A DNA stretch of 12,662 nucleotides, from positions 1 to 12,662 of the forward strand of contig CANQSE010000031.1 of the NCBI GenBank assembly GCA_947626405.1, read 5' to 3'. Positions 1-6,988 of the stretch are shown one piece after another (within the stretch, counting starts at the first letter, position 1; each line of letters opens with the position of its first letter). A program made the translations under genes and the position numbers. The notes beneath the pieces are model-generated. The model was not told the origin of the DNA and did no database searches. It saw nothing but the letters and a program-made list of their open reading frames with translations. The DNA is from an uncultured Acetatifactor sp. GTDB taxonomy: Bacteria > Bacillota > Clostridia > Lachnospirales > Lachnospiraceae.

Positions 1-1043
1 GAAAAATCGACGAGGAGGCCGTTATGAAAATGGTCGATCTGGCCATGGAAAACGGCGTTAATTATTATGATACCGCATGGGGATATCATGATGGAAATTC
101 CGAGCTTGTAATGGGGCGGGCGCTGAACAGGTACCCAAGGGAAAAATTTTATCTTGCCACGAAGTTTCCGGGATATGATCTGTCAAATATGGACAAGGTG
201 GAAGAAATTTTTGAAGAACAGTTAAAAAAATGTGGCGTGGATTATTTTGATTTTTATCTTGTTCACAATGTGTGCGAACTGAATATCAATCAGTATCTGG
301 ATGAAAAATACGGAATTTACGACTATCTGGTGAAGCAGAAAGAGAACGGCCGCATCCGTCACCTTGGATTTTCGGCGCATGGCAGCGTGGATGTGATGAA
401 GCGCTTCCTTGCCAGGTACGGAAAAGCGATGGAATTTTGCCAGATTCAGTTAAACTGGCTCGACTGGGAGTTTCAGGACGCAAGGGGAAAGACAGAGCTC
501 TTAAAAGAGCACGGACTGCCCATATGGGTAATGGAACCCCTTCGCGGAGGAAAGCTTGCCGCGCTCTCCGATGAAGCCGAGGCGCAGCTTAAGGCTTTAA
601 GACCGGATGAGGGAATCCCCGCGTGGTCGTTTAGGTTCCTTCAGACGATCCCTGAGGTGACTGTCGTTCTTTCAGGAATGTCAAACGAGCAGCAGCTTCT
701 GGACAATATAAAGACCTTTGAGTCAGAACGGCCCTTAAATGCACAGGAGAGAGATGCGCTTCTTGGTATCGCGGATAAAATGCTTAAGAAGACCAGCCTT
801 CCCTGCACGGCGTGTCACTATTGCGTAAGCCATTGTCCAAGGGGACTGGATATACCCAGGCTTTTGGAGCTGTATAACGAGCATGTATTTACAGGGGGAG
901 GGTTCCTTGCGCCTATGGCGCTGATGGCAATACCAACGGAGAAGCAGCCCTCTGCCTGCATAGGCTGTCGCAGCTGCGAGGCGGTGTGTCCTCAGCAGAT
1001 TAAAATATCCGAGGCAATGGCGGATTTTAAGAGCAAACTGTAA
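1..1043 (+). CDS. Aldo/keto reductase with C-terminal dicluster [4Fe-4S] ferredoxin domain (5' end outside window)
   Basis: NAD(P)H-type aldo/keto reductase fused to a ferredoxin-like tail; probably a cytosolic oxidoreductase of unknown substrate. The reading frame is open to the left edge, and the residues before the first Met (KIDEEAV) fit the family, so the true start lies outside and the ATG at 24 is internal. Counting from that ATG, the AKR catalytic tetrad is visible as D16 and Y21 (YDTAWGY), K47 (ATKFP) and H81 (LVHN). Two cysteine clusters follow near the C-terminus: CTACHYCVSHCP and CIGCRSCEAVCP, each able to hold a [4Fe-4S] cluster. This fusion is common in anaerobic clostridia. It converges on the sirtuin gene with only 25 bases between the stops and no obvious terminator there. 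The family call is secure; the substrate and the role of the clusters are unknown. Confidence 0.93.
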   Translation, partial: KIDEEAVMKMVDLAMENGVNYYDTAWGYHDGNSELVMGRALNRYPREKFYLATKFPGYDLSNMDKVEEIFEEQLKKCGVDYFDFYLVHNVCELNINQYLDEKYGIYDYLVKQKENGRIRHLGFSAHGSVDVMKRFLARYGKAMEFCQIQLNWLDWEFQDARGKTELLKEHGLPIWVMEPLRGGKLAALSDEAEAQLKALRPDEGIPAWSFRFLQTIPEVTVVLSGMSNEQQLLDNIKTFESERPLNAQERDALLGIADKMLKKTSLPCTACHYCVSHCPRGLDIPRLLELYNEHVFTGGGFLAPMALMAIPTEKQPSACIGCRSCEAVCPQQIKISEAMADFKSKL

Positions 1044-1068
1044 AAAATGTCTGCCGCAGGAGTGAAAG

Positions 1069-1815
1069 CTAAGACTGGATCTGTGAAAAAACCTCCCCGA
1101 TTGGGGCCTGGATCAAAAGATCCGCACCGGCGTCCCTCGGCGTGGGAGCCTTGTTTATGACAACCAGCTTGTCGCCGTTAAAATAGTCTATCAGTCCTGC
1201 GGCAGGATATACGGCAAGGGAGGTCCCTCCGATGATAAGCACCTGCGCTTCGCTTATGTAGCGCACGGCGGCGCTGATGGTTTTGGGGTCCAGACCTTCT
1301 TCGTACAAAACGACATCGGGCTTGACGGGATTTCCGCATTTTTCGCAGACAGGTATGTCTTTTGACTCCATTATGTATTCCACGCTGTGGAAACGGCCGC
1401 AGCTTACACAGTAATTGCGCAGTACGGAGCCGTGGAGCTCAAGTACCACCTTGCTGCCCGCAGCCTGGTGAAGACCGTCTATATTCTGTGTGATAACGGC
1501 GCGGATCCTGCCCTGCGCCTCGAGGCTTGCGAGTTTTTTGTGGGCCGCGTTGGGGCGTGCCGACGGAAAAATCATTTTATTGCGGTAAAAACGGTAAAAT
1601 TCACTTGGATTGCTGCGGTAAAAGGTATGGCTCAGGATCGTCTCCGGAGGATAGTCGTATTGCTGATTGTAAAGACCGTCAACGCTGCGGAAATCAGGGA
1701 TGCCGCTTTCCGTGGAGACGCCTGCCCCGCCAAAAAACACAATGTTGTCGTGGCTGAGGATTATGTCCTGAAGCTGCTCTATCTCTTTCTTGTTTTTATT
1801 AACGTATTCACTCAT
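1069..1815 (-). CDS. cobB: Sir2 family NAD-dependent protein deacylase (sirtuin)
   Basis: Sirtuin that removes acyl groups from lysines using NAD+, yielding nicotinamide and O-acyl-ADP-ribose; cytosolic. The 248-residue length is normal for bacterial sirtuins. The NAD-binding Rossmann motif GAGVSTESGIPDFRS is at about 30-44, TQNIDGLH at 109-116, and the catalytic His is H128 (LELHGS). A structural zinc site is formed by C136/C139 and C157/C160, and GGTSLAVYPA near 196-205 binds NAD. The start is fixed by a GGAGG at 1824-1828 on the minus strand, eight bases from the ATG. A possible minus-strand promoter lies upstream (TTGAGC at 1894-1899, TAAAAT at 1869-1874), but its spacer is 19 bases and it is weak. 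Whether it prefers acetyl, succinyl or other acyl groups cannot be told. The symbol follows common usage. Confidence 0.94.
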   Translation of the reverse strand: MSEYVNKNKKEIEQLQDIILSHDNIVFFGGAGVSTESGIPDFRSVDGLYNQQYDYPPETILSHTFYRSNPSEFYRFYRNKMIFPSARPNAAHKKLASLEAQGRIRAVITQNIDGLHQAAGSKVVLELHGSVLRNYCVSCGRFHSVEYIMESKDIPVCEKCGNPVKPDVVLYEEGLDPKTISAAVRYISEAQVLIIGGTSLAVYPAAGLIDYFNGDKLVVINKAPTPRDAGADLLIQAPIGEVFSQIQS

Positions 1816-1937
1816 ACTGTCCGCCTCCGTTTTTAAATTGTGGCCTGAATGGGTGTCTGTTTTCTCTTATTTTAACACCTTTTCAAATATTTTGCTCAAA
1901 AATCAAAAAATCTTAAGAATTACATTTCCCCCGGATG

Positions 1938-1967
1938 TTGAACAGGGCAATTCATGTATGATATACT
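1938..1967 (+). promoter_or_regulatory. Candidate sigma-A promoter for the DUF218 gene
   Basis: TTGAAC at 1938-1943 and TATACT at 1962-1967 are separated by 18 bases, a plausible -35/-10 pair. It points at the DUF218 gene, and the leader downstream (about 1975-2060) is made of tandem repeats. An overlapping TATGAT at 1957-1962 would leave only a 13-base spacer and is less likely. Confidence 0.5.
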
Positions 1968-1974
1968 CTGTATT

Positions 1975-2060
1975 ATTATTTCACGGATTATTTCACGGGT
2001 CGTTTTGCGTTTTGGATTGCGAGGTTAAATATTGCAAGGTTTAATATTGCGGGGTTTAAT
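1975..2060 (+). repeat. Cluster of three different short tandem repeats forming the leader of the DUF218 gene
   Basis: Three adjacent tandem duplications are seen. A perfect 12-base unit, ATTATTTCACGG, occurs twice (1975-1986, 1987-1998). A perfect 7-base unit, CGTTTTG, occurs twice (2001-2007, 2008-2014). A 15-base unit occurs three times with one to three differences (2016-2030, 2031-2045, 2046-2060; for example ATTGCGGGGTTTAAT). The last unit ends exactly one base before the ATG, and each 15-base unit carries an AGG or GGGG that can act as a Shine-Dalgarno-like element. Confidence 0.9.
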
Positions 2061-2807
2061 ATGAAGTGGGCGGCTTTTTTCCTGATAATCGGCGTTTTGT
2101 GTATAATTTACTGTGTCTGCGTTGCCATTGTGGGTTTCTCCACTTATTTCTTTCTTGTATGGGGCTTCCTTGGAGCTTTAAGCCTGATGCTTGGGTGCTT
2201 TCTGCGTGAACGCAGGCTGGTGGAAAGGATTCCGACGAATCTGCGCAGAATTTCCGCGCTGCTTTTTGTGGCGGGGGTCGTTCTGTTTGCGGTCGTGGAA
2301 GGGTTTATCCTTTCGCAGTACGGCGCGACGCCCAAAGCCGGAGCCGATTATATGATTATTCTCGGGGCGCAGTGGAAACCGCAGGGCCCAAGCGAAGCGC
2401 TGAAGAGACGCCTTGACGCCGCCCTGGATTATCTGGAGGAAAATCCTGACACGATTGTCATAGTTTCCGGAGGCAGGGGGAGTGACGAGGTGATGAGCGA
2501 GGCTGCCGGCATGAGCGGTTATCTTGTGGACAGGGGGATAAGCAGGGATAGGATCCTTATCGAGGACAGATCGTCAAACACTCTTGAAAATATCGTGTTC
2601 AGCGGCGAAATGTTTGACATGGAAAACAGCAGGGTGGTAATTGTCACAAACAATTTTCATGTCTTCAGGGCCCTGAAGATCGCCGAAAAGCAGGGTTATG
2701 CTCATGCGGAGGGGCTGGCGGCAGGCTCGGTCCCTGCGCTTGCGCCCAATAATCTGCTTAGGGAGTTTGCGGGAGTAGTCAAGGATTTCCTGGCGGGAAA
2801 TCTTTAA
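2061..2807 (+). CDS. Membrane-anchored DUF218 (YdcF/SanA/ElyC-like) protein
   Basis: Member of the DUF218 family, which includes SanA, ElyC and YdcF and is linked to cell-envelope integrity in enteric bacteria; the biochemical activity is poorly defined. Three hydrophobic segments sit at about 3-26, 28-48 and 64-84, so the protein is anchored in the membrane. The DUF218 domain follows from about 96: YMIILGAQ (97-104), VIVSGGRGSDE (133-143), a conserved Glu near 147, DRSSNTLEN (169-177) and VIVTNNFHVFRA (193-204). The start at 2061 is the first ATG in frame. The best ribosome binding site is a weak GCGGGG at 2049-2054, six bases away. The frame stays open upstream to 1962 through the tandem repeats without a good start codon. 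DUF951 follows after 25 bases and may be cotranscribed. The domain assignment is firm; the function in this organism is unknown. Confidence 0.86.
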   Translation: MKWAAFFLIIGVLCIIYCVCVAIVGFSTYFFLVWGFLGALSLMLGCFLRERRLVERIPTNLRRISALLFVAGVVLFAVVEGFILSQYGATPKAGADYMIILGAQWKPQGPSEALKRRLDAALDYLEENPDTIVIVSGGRGSDEVMSEAAGMSGYLVDRGISRDRILIEDRSSNTLENIVFSGEMFDMENSRVVIVTNNFHVFRALKIAEKQGYAHAEGLAAGSVPALAPNNLLREFAGVVKDFLAGNL

Positions 2808-2832
2808 GAGAATAAGGTGAGGTAAAAGGCGT

Positions 2833-3015
2833 ATGGAAATTCATGTTGGGGACGTAGTGAAGTTAAAAAAACAGCATCCGTGCGGCAGCCACGAATGGGA
2901 GGTGCTTCGCGAGGGAACTGATTTCAGGCTCAAGTGCCTGGGATGCGGACGTCAGATTATGATTGCCAGAAGGCTTTTGGAGAAAAGTGTAAAGAATATT
3001 ATAGAAAATACTTGA
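2833..3015 (+). CDS. DUF951 domain-containing protein
   Basis: Small 60-residue protein of the DUF951 (YyzM-like) family. Conserved family features are visible: GDVVKLKKQHPCGSHEWEV near residues 6-24 and a second part containing LKCLGCGRQIMI near 34-45. Cys17 plus the CLGC pair could bind a metal, but this is inference. The family's function is not known; it is usually found beside rpsF or related housekeeping genes in Firmicutes, as here. AAGGTGAGG at 2814-2822 is the likely ribosome binding site. The -35 element of the rpsF promoter overlaps its last codons and stop. Confidence 0.9.
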   Translation: MEIHVGDVVKLKKQHPCGSHEWEVLREGTDFRLKCLGCGRQIMIARRLLEKSVKNIIENT

Positions 3016-3040
3016 AATAGCGAAATATTTATGGTATTAT
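3012..3040 (+). promoter_or_regulatory. Strong sigma-A promoter of the rpsF-ssb-rpsR operon
   Basis: TTGAAA at 3012-3017, a 17-base spacer and TATTAT at 3035-3040, preceded by TGG, which gives an extended -10. This is close to the sigma-A consensus. The -35 overlaps the stop codon of the DUF951 gene, so rpsF gets its own promoter despite the upstream gene. Transcription would begin near 3047, leaving a leader of roughly 65 bases. Confidence 0.85.
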
Positions 3041-3066
3041 TTTAATCCGTGATGAATCAATTCCTT

Positions 3067-3087
3067 GCTCGCACCGTGAGTGCGGGC
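3067..3087 (+). promoter_or_regulatory. rpsF leader hairpin, candidate S6:S18 binding site
   Basis: GCTCGCAC (3067-3074) pairs with GTGCGGGC (3080-3087) around loop CGTGA, giving an 8-bp stem with one G-U pair and a CCG at the loop edge (3074-3076). Known rpsF leaders in many bacteria carry a hairpin with a CCG element that mimics the 16S rRNA site of S18 and binds the S6:S18 complex to repress translation. Position, size and CCG fit that motif. Assignment is by resemblance, not alignment. Confidence 0.6.
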
Positions 3088-3113
3088 CGGAGACCAAAAG
3101 GAGGCAGCAGACA

Positions 3114-3422
3114 ATGAACAAGTATGAATTGGCGCTCATTGTGACGGCTAAGATTGAAGATGAACAGAGAGCAGAGGTTGTAGAGAAATGCAAGGCTCTC
3201 ATCGAGAGATTTGGCGGCACGGTGACAGGAGTCGACGAATGGGGCAAGAAGCGTCTTGCCTACGAAATCCAGAAAATGAAGGAAGCGTACTACTACTTCA
3301 TCGGCTTTGAGGCTGAGAGCACCGCTCCGGCTGAGATCGAAAGCCGTGTCCGTATTATGGATAATGTCATCAGATACTTAATTGTCAGACAGGATGAAGC
3401 GCAAGTAGAAAGCGAGAAGTGA
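3114..3422 (+). CDS. rpsF: 30S ribosomal protein S6 (bS6)
   Basis: Small-subunit ribosomal protein that pairs with S18 in the 30S platform. The 102-residue length and sequence are typical: NKYELALIV at the start, FGGTVTGVDEWGKKRLAYEI in the middle, and MDNVIRYLIVRQD near the C-terminus. A consensus AGGAGG at 3099-3104 lies nine bases before the ATG. It heads the conserved rpsF-ssb-rpsR operon, behind its own strong promoter and a leader hairpin that probably gives S6:S18 feedback control. Confidence 0.98.
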   Translation: MNKYELALIVTAKIEDEQRAEVVEKCKALIERFGGTVTGVDEWGKKRLAYEIQKMKEAYYYFIGFEAESTAPAEIESRVRIMDNVIRYLIVRQDEAQVESEK

Positions 3423-3426
3423 TATT

Positions 3427-3885
3427 ATGAATAAAGTTATTCTTATGGGACGTTTGACGAGGGATCCCGAGGTGAGGTATTCACAGGGAGCAAGTCAGAC
3501 CGCAGTTGCGCGTTTTTCTGTGGCGGTTGACAGGAGATTTAAGCGTGAGGGAGAACCCGACGCGGATTTCTTCAACTGTACTTCTTTCGGCCGTCAGGCC
3601 GAGTTTGTGGAGAAGTATCTCCACAAGGGAACAAAGGTCGTCTTAAGCGGCAGGGTGCAGAACGACAATTACACCAACAAGGACGGACAGATGGTTTACA
3701 GCGTCCGCATTATGGTGGATGAGATCGAATTTGCCGAGAGCAAAAATGCATCCGGCGGCGGAAACGACGGCGGTTACAACAACGGCGGCGGGTTCGGCGG
3801 AAACGCTTCGGCGGCACCTTCAGGCGCAGGCGACGGCTTTATGAACATCCCCGACGGTATTGATGAGGAATTACCTTTTAACTGA
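3427..3885 (+). CDS. ssb: Single-stranded DNA-binding protein
   Basis: SSB coats single-stranded DNA in replication, recombination and repair, working as a tetramer. The 152-residue protein has the OB fold in about residues 1-105 ([55 protein letters not shown]). A Gly/Asn-rich flexible linker follows from about 110. The acidic tail is DEELPFN, the tip that recruits partner proteins; most SSBs end in PF, and here one Asn follows. The gene begins four bases after the rpsF stop and has only a poor Shine-Dalgarno, so translation is probably coupled to rpsF. It is the general housekeeping copy by context, between rpsF and rpsR. Confidence 0.97.
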   Translation: MNKVILMGRLTRDPEVRYSQGASQTAVARFSVAVDRRFKREGEPDADFFNCTSFGRQAEFVEKYLHKGTKVVLSGRVQNDNYTNKDGQMVYSVRIMVDEIEFAESKNASGGGNDGGYNNGGGFGGNASAAPSGAGDGFMNIPDGIDEELPFN

Positions 3886-3916
3886 TTGTCAGTCATGTGA
3901 GATAGGAGGCAGCAAA

Positions 3917-4180
3917 ATGGTTTACAATAAAGCAGAAAAAACCGACGCTCCGGTTAAGAAAAAGGGCGGAGTCCGCAGAAGGAAAAAGGTATGTGTCTTC
4001 TGTGGCAAGGACAACGTAATTGATTACAAGGATACAAACAAATTAAAGAGGTACATCTCCGAGAGAGGAAAGATCCTTCCCCGCCGTATTACCGGTAACT
4101 GTGCAAAGCACCAGAGAGCTCTGACCGTTGCGATCAAGAGGGCGCGTCACATTGCTCTTATGCCTTATGTTCAGGACTAA
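3917..4180 (+). CDS. rpsR: 30S ribosomal protein S18 (bS18)
   Basis: Partner of S6 in the 30S platform. The start chosen is the ATG at 3917, seven bases after a perfect AGGAGG (3904-3909). This gives 87 residues; the upstream in-frame ATG at 3860 lies inside ssb and lacks a ribosome binding site. Family hallmarks are [35 protein letters not shown] (as [16 protein letters not shown]) and [11 protein letters not shown]. Cys at CVFC plus Cys/His in NCAKH suggest the zinc-binding form of S18. It is the last gene of its operon, followed by a strong terminator. Confidence 0.98.
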   Translation: MVYNKAEKTDAPVKKKGGVRRRKKVCVFCGKDNVIDYKDTNKLKRYISERGKILPRRITGNCAKHQRALTVAIKRARHIALMPYVQD

Positions 4181-4209
4181 TTCCAACTGAAAATGTTAAA
4201 AAAAGCAGG

Positions 4210-4259
4210 ACGCTGTGCGCGTGGTGGAAGACCGCGGCACAGCGTTTTGAGTCTTTTTT
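4210..4259 (+). terminator. Rho-independent terminator after rpsR
   Basis: ACGCTGTGC (4210-4218) pairs with GCACAGCGT (4237-4245), and inside it CGTGGT (4220-4225) pairs with ACCGCG (4231-4236) around loop GGAAG, with one bulged G at 4219. This makes a 15-bp stem, followed by T-rich sequence including six T at 4254-4259. It ends the rpsF-ssb-rpsR operon. Confidence 0.9.
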
Positions 4260-4289
4260 GCAAAGCTTTACATATTTTGACAAATTAAA

Positions 4290-4321
4290 TTGTGGCATAG
4301 TGCGGTTAAGTATGGTAAAAT
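4290..4321 (+). promoter_or_regulatory. Candidate extended -10 promoter for gdpP
   Basis: TGG followed by TAAAAT (4316-4321) makes an extended -10. The best -35-like hexamer, TTGTGG at 4290-4295, is 20 bases away and weak. A perfect TTGACA at 4277-4282 has no good -10 at normal spacing. A promoter is expected here, because the preceding operon ends at a strong terminator, but the exact elements are uncertain. Confidence 0.4.
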
Positions 4322-4366
4322 AAGTAAGCGGAACAAAAAATGTTGCTGCAGAAATAAGGGGTATAC

Positions 4367-6418
4367 ATGAAGAAAAGAATCAGGCTGAAAGGACGTATTA
4401 AAACTTACATACAGTTCAGCATTTATCTGGGATTCCTGCTGTGCGTCGTGGACGCGGCGGTATTCATGATAGATCTGCGCTCGGGGATTTTGGTGACAGG
4501 GTTCACTCTGTTTTATTTCCTGATAACGCTTTCCCTGTATTTTTATAATAAGCCCGTCCTTATGAACGAGCTTGTCAGCTTTGCCACGGAATACGGACAG
4601 ATTCAGAGAAAGCTCCTGAGGGAAATGGATCTTCCGTATGCGCTGCTGGACGATAACGGGAAGGTTATCTGGACAAATCAGGCGTTTGAGACGGTGGTAC
4701 ACCAGCCGAAGGGCTACAGCAAATCCATTACGTCGCTTTTCCCCGCAATTACCCGGGACAGGCTGCCTGACGACAGCGGTGTGGACGAAGCCCAGTATGA
4801 GCTTGAGTATGAGGGAAATGAGTATGTGGCTAAATTCCGCAAGATTTCGCTCAAGGAGATGGCGGAGCACAGCGACGTTATCGATGCCAGAGACTACGAC
4901 GGTTATCTGATCGCGCTGTATCTCTATGATGAGACTGCTTTGCACATCGCACTGCAGGAGGTGGACGACCAGAGCCTTGCGGTGGGAATGATTTACCTTG
5001 ACAATTATGAGGAAGCGCTTGAAAGCGTGGAAGAAGTCCGCCGCTCGCTCCTGATTGCACTTATAGACAGAAAGGTTAATAAGTATATTTCGGGCTATGA
5101 CGGAATATGTAAGAAGCTTGAAAAGGACAAGTATCTTGTTATCCTCAGGAAAAAATCTGTGTCACAGCTCCAGGAGGTGCGTTTTGATCTGTTGGAGGAC
5201 GTAAAGACGGTCAACATAGGAAACGAGATGGCCGTGACAATCAGTATAGGTGTGGGACTAAACGGCCTGTCATACGCTCAGAATTACGAATTTGCCCGAA
5301 ACGCCATTGATCTTGCGCTGGGCAGAGGCGGGGATCAGGCGGTGGTAAAGACTTCCGACAGCGTTGTTTATTACGGCGGCAAGAGTCTGCAGGTAGAGAA
5401 AAATACCCGTGTGAAAGCCCGCGTTAAAGCGCATGCCCTGCGCGAGATTATCACCAGCAAGGACACGGTGCTCGTCATGGGGCACAGGATGCCGGATGTG
5501 GACAGCTTCGGAGCGGCGGTAGGTATTTATAGGATTGCTCAGACTCTCGGACGTAAGGCGCATATCGTCCTGAGCGACGTAACGCCGTCCATTGCTCCCA
5601 TGGTGGAACTGTTCAGGAACAACTCCGAATATGAGGAGGATATGATTATCGGCAGTCAGGCGGCCATTGACGCCGCAAACGGCAACTGCGTGCTTGTGGT
5701 GGTGGACGTGAACAAGCCCTCCATCACGGAATGTCCGGAGCTTTTGAAATTCTGCAAGTCCGTTGTTGTTTTGGATCATCACAGACAGGGTGTGGAGACG
5801 ATTGAAAACGCGACGCTCTCTTACGTTGAGCCCTACGCGTCGTCCGCCTGTGAGATGGTTTCGGAGATTTTGCAGTATACGTATGACAACATTAAGATAC
5901 GGGCTGAGGAAGCGGATTGTATGTACTCCGGAATTATGATAGACACCAACAACTTTATGACCAAGACAGGCGTGCGTACCTTTGAGGCTGCGGCTTTCCT
6001 GCGCAGAAACGGCGCGGACGTGACCAGGGTCAGAAAGCTTTTCAGGGAAGATGCGCAGGAGTACAAGGCAAGAGCGGACGCGGTGAGCCAGGCTGAGATT
6101 TACAAGCAGTTTTTTGCCATCTCAATCTGTTCGGCGGACGAGCTGCCAAGCCCTACCATTATCGGCGCCCAAGCAGCAAACGAACTGCTTAACATAAGGG
6201 GAATAAAGGCAAGCTTTGTGCTGACGGATTATCAGGGCAAGATTTATATAAGCGCCCGCTCAATAGATGAGGTAAATGTACAGGTTATTATGGAGCGTAT
6301 GGGCGGCGGAGGGCACATGAGCACTGCGGCCTGCCAGATGGAGGGCGTGGGGATCATCGAAGCCATCGGAGAGCTGAAACGCACAATTGACAGCATGCTT
6401 GAGAATAACGAGATATAG
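4367..6418 (+). CDS. gdpP: GdpP-type cyclic-di-AMP phosphodiesterase (DHH/DHHA1)
   Basis: Membrane protein that hydrolyses c-di-AMP to pApA, controlling osmolyte, potassium and cell-wall homeostasis. The full 683 residues show the family layout. Two transmembrane helices lie at about 14-35 and 39-60, a PAS domain at about 85-165 and a degenerate GGDEF domain at about 200-335 (ending GRGGDQ at 319-324). The DHH domain starts near 365: MGHRMPDVDS (H373, D377, D379), D447 in VVVDVNK, DHH at 470-472 and D526 in MIDTNNF. The C-terminal DHHA1 domain has GGGGH at 646-650. These metal ligands look intact, so activity is expected. An AAGGGG at 4356-4361 serves the ATG. rplI and dnaB follow, the same order as yybT-rplI-dnaC in Bacillus. 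No c-di-AMP riboswitch is evident upstream. Confidence 0.96.
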   Translation: MKKRIRLKGRIKTYIQFSIYLGFLLCVVDAAVFMIDLRSGILVTGFTLFYFLITLSLYFYNKPVLMNELVSFATEYGQIQRKLLREMDLPYALLDDNGKVIWTNQAFETVVHQPKGYSKSITSLFPAITRDRLPDDSGVDEAQYELEYEGNEYVAKFRKISLKEMAEHSDVIDARDYDGYLIALYLYDETALHIALQEVDDQSLAVGMIYLDNYEEALESVEEVRRSLLIALIDRKVNKYISGYDGICKKLEKDKYLVILRKKSVSQLQEVRFDLLEDVKTVNIGNEMAVTISIGVGLNGLSYAQNYEFARNAIDLALGRGGDQAVVKTSDSVVYYGGKSLQVEKNTRVKARVKAHALREIITSKDTVLVMGHRMPDVDSFGAAVGIYRIAQTLGRKAHIVLSDVTPSIAPMVELFRNNSEYEEDMIIGSQAAIDAANGNCVLVVVDVNKPSITECPELLKFCKSVVVLDHHRQGVETIENATLSYVEPYASSACEMVSEILQYTYDNIKIRAEEADCMYSGIMIDTNNFMTKTGVRTFEAAAFLRRNGADVTRVRKLFREDAQEYKARADAVSQAEIYKQFFAISICSADELPSPTIIGAQAANELLNIRGIKASFVLTDYQGKIYISARSIDEVNVQVIMERMGGGGHMSTAACQMEGVGIIEAIGELKRTIDSMLENNEI

Positions 6419-6454
6419 CGTCAAATTCTGATTGGTATGTGCGCTTAAACGCAC

Positions 6455-6460
6455 AGGAGG
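6455..6460 (+). promoter_or_regulatory. Ribosome binding site fixing the GTG start of rplI
   Basis: A perfect AGGAGG seven bases before GTG at 6468. The in-frame ATG at 6432 has no such site and would add 12 residues foreign to L9. A small dyad (GTGCG at 6439-6443, CGCAC at 6449-6453) sits just upstream of this site. Confidence 0.85.
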
Positions 6461-6467
6461 TATAAAC

Positions 6468-6914
6468 GTGAAGATAATTTTATTGCAGGATGAGAAAAAA
6501 CTGGGCAGGAAGGGCGATATTATAGAAGCAAGCGACGGATATGCGAGAAATTATATTCTGCCGAAAAAAATCGGAGTGGAGGCAACCCCTCAAAACCTGA
6601 ACGATTTGAAGCTTAAGAAGGCTAACGAGAGCAGGATAGCCCAGGAACAGCTTGAGGCGGCTCAAAAGCTTGCAGAGGAGCTGGAATCCAGACAGATTAC
6701 AGTGAAGATCAAGGCCGGAGAAGGCGGAAAGGCCTTTGGCTCGGTTTCAAGCAAGGAGATGGCGGCTGCCTATAAGGAGCAGCACAACATGGACATAGAT
6801 AAGAAGAAAATTCAACTGCCGGAGAGCATTAAAAATTTCGGGACATATCAGGTCAGCGTAAAACTGCATCCGAAGGTAACAGGGACGCTGACGGTAAAGG
6901 TGACGGAAGCCTGA
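6468..6914 (+). CDS. rplI: 50S ribosomal protein L9 (bL9), GTG start
   Basis: Large-subunit protein near the base of the L1 stalk, important for reading-frame maintenance. From GTG 6468 the product has 148 residues, the usual length. The N-terminal domain begins MKIILLQDEKKLGRKGDI and contains the signature GYARNYILPKKIG. A long connecting helix (about 45-75) links to the C-terminal domain with GGKAFGSVSSKEMA and GTYQVSVKLHPKVTGTLTV. It lies 49 bases after gdpP and 74 bases before dnaB. A small hairpin without a U-tract (CGGCG 6917-6921, CGCCG 6927-6931) follows its stop. Confidence 0.97.
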   Translation: MKIILLQDEKKLGRKGDIIEASDGYARNYILPKKIGVEATPQNLNDLKLKKANESRIAQEQLEAAQKLAEELESRQITVKIKAGEGGKAFGSVSSKEMAAAYKEQHNMDIDKKKIQLPESIKNFGTYQVSVKLHPKVTGTLTVKVTEA

Positions 6915-6988
6915 TACGGCGGGAAGCGCCGCTTGCCATGTATGAAAGGCTTTTGTTTGGAGCGGCGGAGTGAAAGAGGTAACGAGAT

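Noticed and set aside
1387..1836. Plus-strand reading frame opposite the sirtuin gene
   Set aside because: It is antisense to conserved Sir2 motifs and lacks initiation signals.
3727..3840. Repeat element in the 3' part of ssb
   Set aside because: The GGC/AAC-rich repetition only reflects the Gly/Asn-rich linker of SSB.
4260..4366. c-di-AMP riboswitch before gdpP
   Set aside because: The gap is too short for the ydaO-type structure and no matching helices were seen.
4268..4945. Minus-strand reading frame of 225 codons over the gdpP promoter and 5' part
   Set aside because: It overlaps conserved gdpP coding sequence in antisense, with no initiation signal and no recognised domain.
4960..5370. 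Active GGDEF diguanylate cyclase domain in GdpP
   Set aside because: The signature GG(D/E)EF is absent from the active-site position; the domain is the degenerate form usual in GdpP.
6917..6931. Terminator between rplI and dnaB
   Set aside because: The stem is only 5 bp and no T-run follows it.
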